In this document: in pieces, positions 62,553-64,000 of the stretch | Layout of the letters: each line of letters starts with the position of its first letter | Position numbering within the stretch: position 1 is the first letter of the stretch | NCBI GenBank assembly: GCA_963704995.1 | Contig: CAVPIM010000014.1 | Span: 1-64,000 of the forward strand | DNA: 64,000 nt | From: RYN-230 sp963704995 | GTDB taxonomy: Bacteria > Actinomycetota > Actinomycetes > Streptosporangiales > Streptosporangiaceae | Direction of reading: 5' to 3' | Translations under genes and position numbers: made by a program | Notes under the pieces: model-generated | The model's database searches: none | The model's input: the letters and a program-made list of their open reading frames with translations, nothing else | Told to the model about the DNA's origin: nothing

Positions 62553-63092
62553 CTAGCCGCGCCCGGGCTCCGGGACGGGCAGCACGCCGGCGGCGTGCCG
62601 CCGGGCGAGGTCCTGGTAGATCCGGGGATTGTTCGCCACCCACTGCCTGCCGCCGCCGGTGACCGGCCCGGCGATGCGGGCCGGCACGCCGACCGCGAGC
62701 ATGCCGGCGGGAATCCGCATTCCGGGGGGCACGGTGGCGCCTGCCGCGACCAGGGCCCGGGACCCCACGATGGCGCCGTCCAGCACGGTGGCCCCGTTGC
62801 CGATCAGCGCCTCGGCGTGCAGCACGGCGCCATGGACGACGCACACGTGGCCGATGGTGGCCCCCTCGCCCACCTCGGTGACCGGATCGCGGCCGCCGTG
62901 CAGCACGGACCCGTCCTGTACGTTCGCGCCGCGGCGGATCACGATCGGGCCGAAGTCGGCCCGCAGCACGGCCCCGTACCAGACCGAGGCCTCCGCCTCC
63001 ACGCGCACGTCGCCGACGAGGGTGGCGGTGGGAGCGATCCAGGCCTGGGGGCTCACGGTGGGCGCGAGGCCCTCGAAAGAGAACAGGGGCAC
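62553..63092 (-). CDS. Gamma-carbonic-anhydrase-like hexapeptide-repeat protein
   Basis: A 179-residue left-handed beta-helix protein. GTG 63092 (VPLFSFEGLAPTVSPQAWIAPTATLVGDV) is chosen because family homology begins there; upstream in-frame codons are Pro/Ala-rich noise. Hexapeptide turns are ASVWYGAVLRADFGPIVIRRGANVQDGSVLHGG, TIGHVCVVHGAVLHAEALIGNGATVLDGAIVGSRALVAAGATVPPG. His residues in VLHGG, TIGHVCVVHGA fit the zinc site between subunits. It forms trimers. Many relatives have low or no carbonic anhydrase activity. Confidence 0.93.
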   Translation of the reverse strand: MPLFSFEGLAPTVSPQAWIAPTATLVGDVRVEAEASVWYGAVLRADFGPIVIRRGANVQDGSVLHGGRDPVTEVGEGATIGHVCVVHGAVLHAEALIGNGATVLDGAIVGSRALVAAGATVPPGMRIPAGMLAVGVPARIAGPVTGGGRQWVANNPRIYQDLARRHAAGVLPVPEPGRG

Positions 63093-63174
63093 CCGCCCAT
63101 GATGCACCGGCCCGCGCACGCGAACGTCGCCGGACCCGGTAGCGGAGCCGGGTGACGCCGGGGAGACTGCAGCC

Positions 63175-64000
63175 GTGGCATCAGCCAGAAACCGCAGGCC
63201 CGCCGCTGGCCAGCTGATCGCCGCTGCCCTGGCCGCCCTGGTGCTTATCCCGGCCTGCACGAGCCCGGCGCAGCGCCACGCAGCGAGCGGGCCAGCCACG
63301 CGGGGCGTCCCGGCCCGGCCGCCGACCCGGGCAAGCGGCGGGCTGGCTGGCCTCGGCACCCTCGGCAGTTATCACGTCGGCGAGCGGCAGGTAACGTTCG
63401 TCGAGCCGCCCCACACCGGCCCGGCAGGCCAGGGCCTCGGCCAGCGCCTGCTCATGACCCAGATCCGGTATCCGCTGGCGCGGCGGGCGGCCGGGCCCAG
63501 GCCGGCCCGCGGCCCGTTCCCGCTGGTGATGTTCGCGCCGGGGTTCATGCAGTGCGGCGGCCCGTATTCGAGGCTGCTGCACGCCTGGGCCAGCGCGGGC
63601 TACGTGGTCGCGGTCGTGAACTTCCCGCGCACGGACTGCCGGGCCGGTGCCGCGGCCTACGAACCAGACCTGGTGAACCAGCCCGCGGACATGTCCTTCG
63701 TGCTCAGCAGGCTGCTGGCGCTGAGCATGAAGCCGCGTGGCCTGTTCTCCGGCCTGCTGGATCACCACGAGATCGCCGCCGCTGGCCAGTCCGACGGTGG
63801 CGACACCGTGGCGGCCCTCGCGGCCAACCCGTGCTGCGCCGACCACCGGCTGGACGCCGCGGCGGTGCTCTCAGGCGCGGAATGGCCCCCCATGCCCGGG
63901 CGGTACTTCCGGCACGGGGCTCCGCCGATGCTGTTCGTGCAGGGCAGCGCGGACCCGGTCAACCCGCCGTGGACGAGCCTCCAGCTGTACCGGGCCGATG
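63175..64000 (+). CDS. Lipoprotein alpha/beta hydrolase, cut by window end
   Basis: GTG 63175 opens a frame that runs off the window. ASARNRRPAAGQLIAAALAALVLIPACTSP is a lipoprotein signal with lipobox IPAC. After a variable stretch comes FPLVMFAPGFMQCGGPYSRLLHAWASAGYVVAVVNFPRTDC and then IAAAGQSDGGDTVAALAANPCC, where Ser in GQSDGG is the nucleophile. LFVQGSADPVNPP carries the acid. It resembles chlorophyllase/PAF-acetylhydrolase-type extracellular hydrolases. The catalytic His lies beyond the window. Confidence 0.85.
   Translation, partial: MASARNRRPAAGQLIAAALAALVLIPACTSPAQRHAASGPATRGVPARPPTRASGGLAGLGTLGSYHVGERQVTFVEPPHTGPAGQGLGQRLLMTQIRYPLARRAAGPRPARGPFPLVMFAPGFMQCGGPYSRLLHAWASAGYVVAVVNFPRTDCRAGAAAYEPDLVNQPADMSFVLSRLLALSMKPRGLFSGLLDHHEIAAAGQSDGGDTVAALAANPCCADHRLDAAAVLSGAEWPPMPGRYFRHGAPPMLFVQGSADPVNPPWTSLQLYRAD

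Overview
The window is very GC-rich, its genes are closely packed, many use GTG starts, and it carries families typical of Actinomycetota: a TrcRS-like two-component system, an Rv1747-like FHA-ABC transporter beside a PknF-like kinase, LmeA/DUF2993, a DUF4232 lipoprotein, an Rpf-like muralytic enzyme, and DUF2237, DUF2461 and DUF2000 proteins. This points to a high-GC actinomycete, perhaps a Streptosporangiales-like lineage; the order is a guess. I see no rRNA, tRNA, CRISPR array, insertion sequence or intact prophage.

Layout. 1-3.6 kb: remnants or misread copies of an MFS exporter and of a redox operon (ferric-reductase-like membrane protein, NuoF-like flavo/Fe-S protein, ferredoxin). The first three genes are broken by many one-base shifts although their conserved motifs survive. 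3.6-8.3 kb: OmpR-type regulator, histidine kinase and a GT39/ArnT-type membrane glycosyltransferase. 8.4-10.2 kb: AraC regulator divergent from a DUF2000 protein, then a small membrane protein that has a paralogue at 62.2 kb. 10.2-16.4 kb: a propeller-bearing Ser/Thr kinase, an orphan P-loop ATPase, an AHL-lactonase-like hydrolase and a secreted G1 glutamic peptidase. 16.5-21.3 kb: a translationally coupled FtsX-type permease with two ABC ATPases.

22.0-30.6 kb is an envelope and signalling block: a YbhN/MprF-like flippase with an embedded degenerate kinase-like domain, an FHA-FHA-ABC exporter, a divergent second propeller Ser/Thr kinase, and an LmeA-like lipid-binding protein. 30.7-35.6 kb is a potassium block: a KimA-like transporter fused to an OB-fold domain, convergent with KdpE and a KdpD-C-like kinase, with no kdpFABC genes in view. 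36-40.8 kb: DHA2 drug exporter with HxlR repressor, a small zinc-ribbon protein, two adjoining gene remnants, Mug DNA glycosylase and an Rpf-like cell-wall enzyme. 40.9-46 kb: geranylgeranyl-reductase-like oxidoreductase, DinB-like protein, methylglyoxal synthase, DUF2461 and an ABC-2 exporter. 46-50.9 kb: acyltransferase-3/SGNH fusion, free SGNH hydrolase, GNAT and an NRDE/TANGO2 protein. 51-57 kb: lipoprotein, DUF2237, alpha/beta hydrolase, pgi, gnd, ribonuclease Z. 57-64 kb: a very large repeat protein with C-terminal membrane segments, GNAT, a haloacid-dehalogenase remnant, a stand-alone phage-prohead-protease-like domain, the second small membrane protein, gamma-carbonic anhydrase and a truncated lipoprotein hydrolase.

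Some twenty single-base frame breaks were found. About ten or more lie in the first 3 kb. Most of the others are single breaks in genes that otherwise look intact, which suggests base-calling or assembly indels as much as true gene decay. For such genes the coordinates cover the whole inferred gene and the break is stated.
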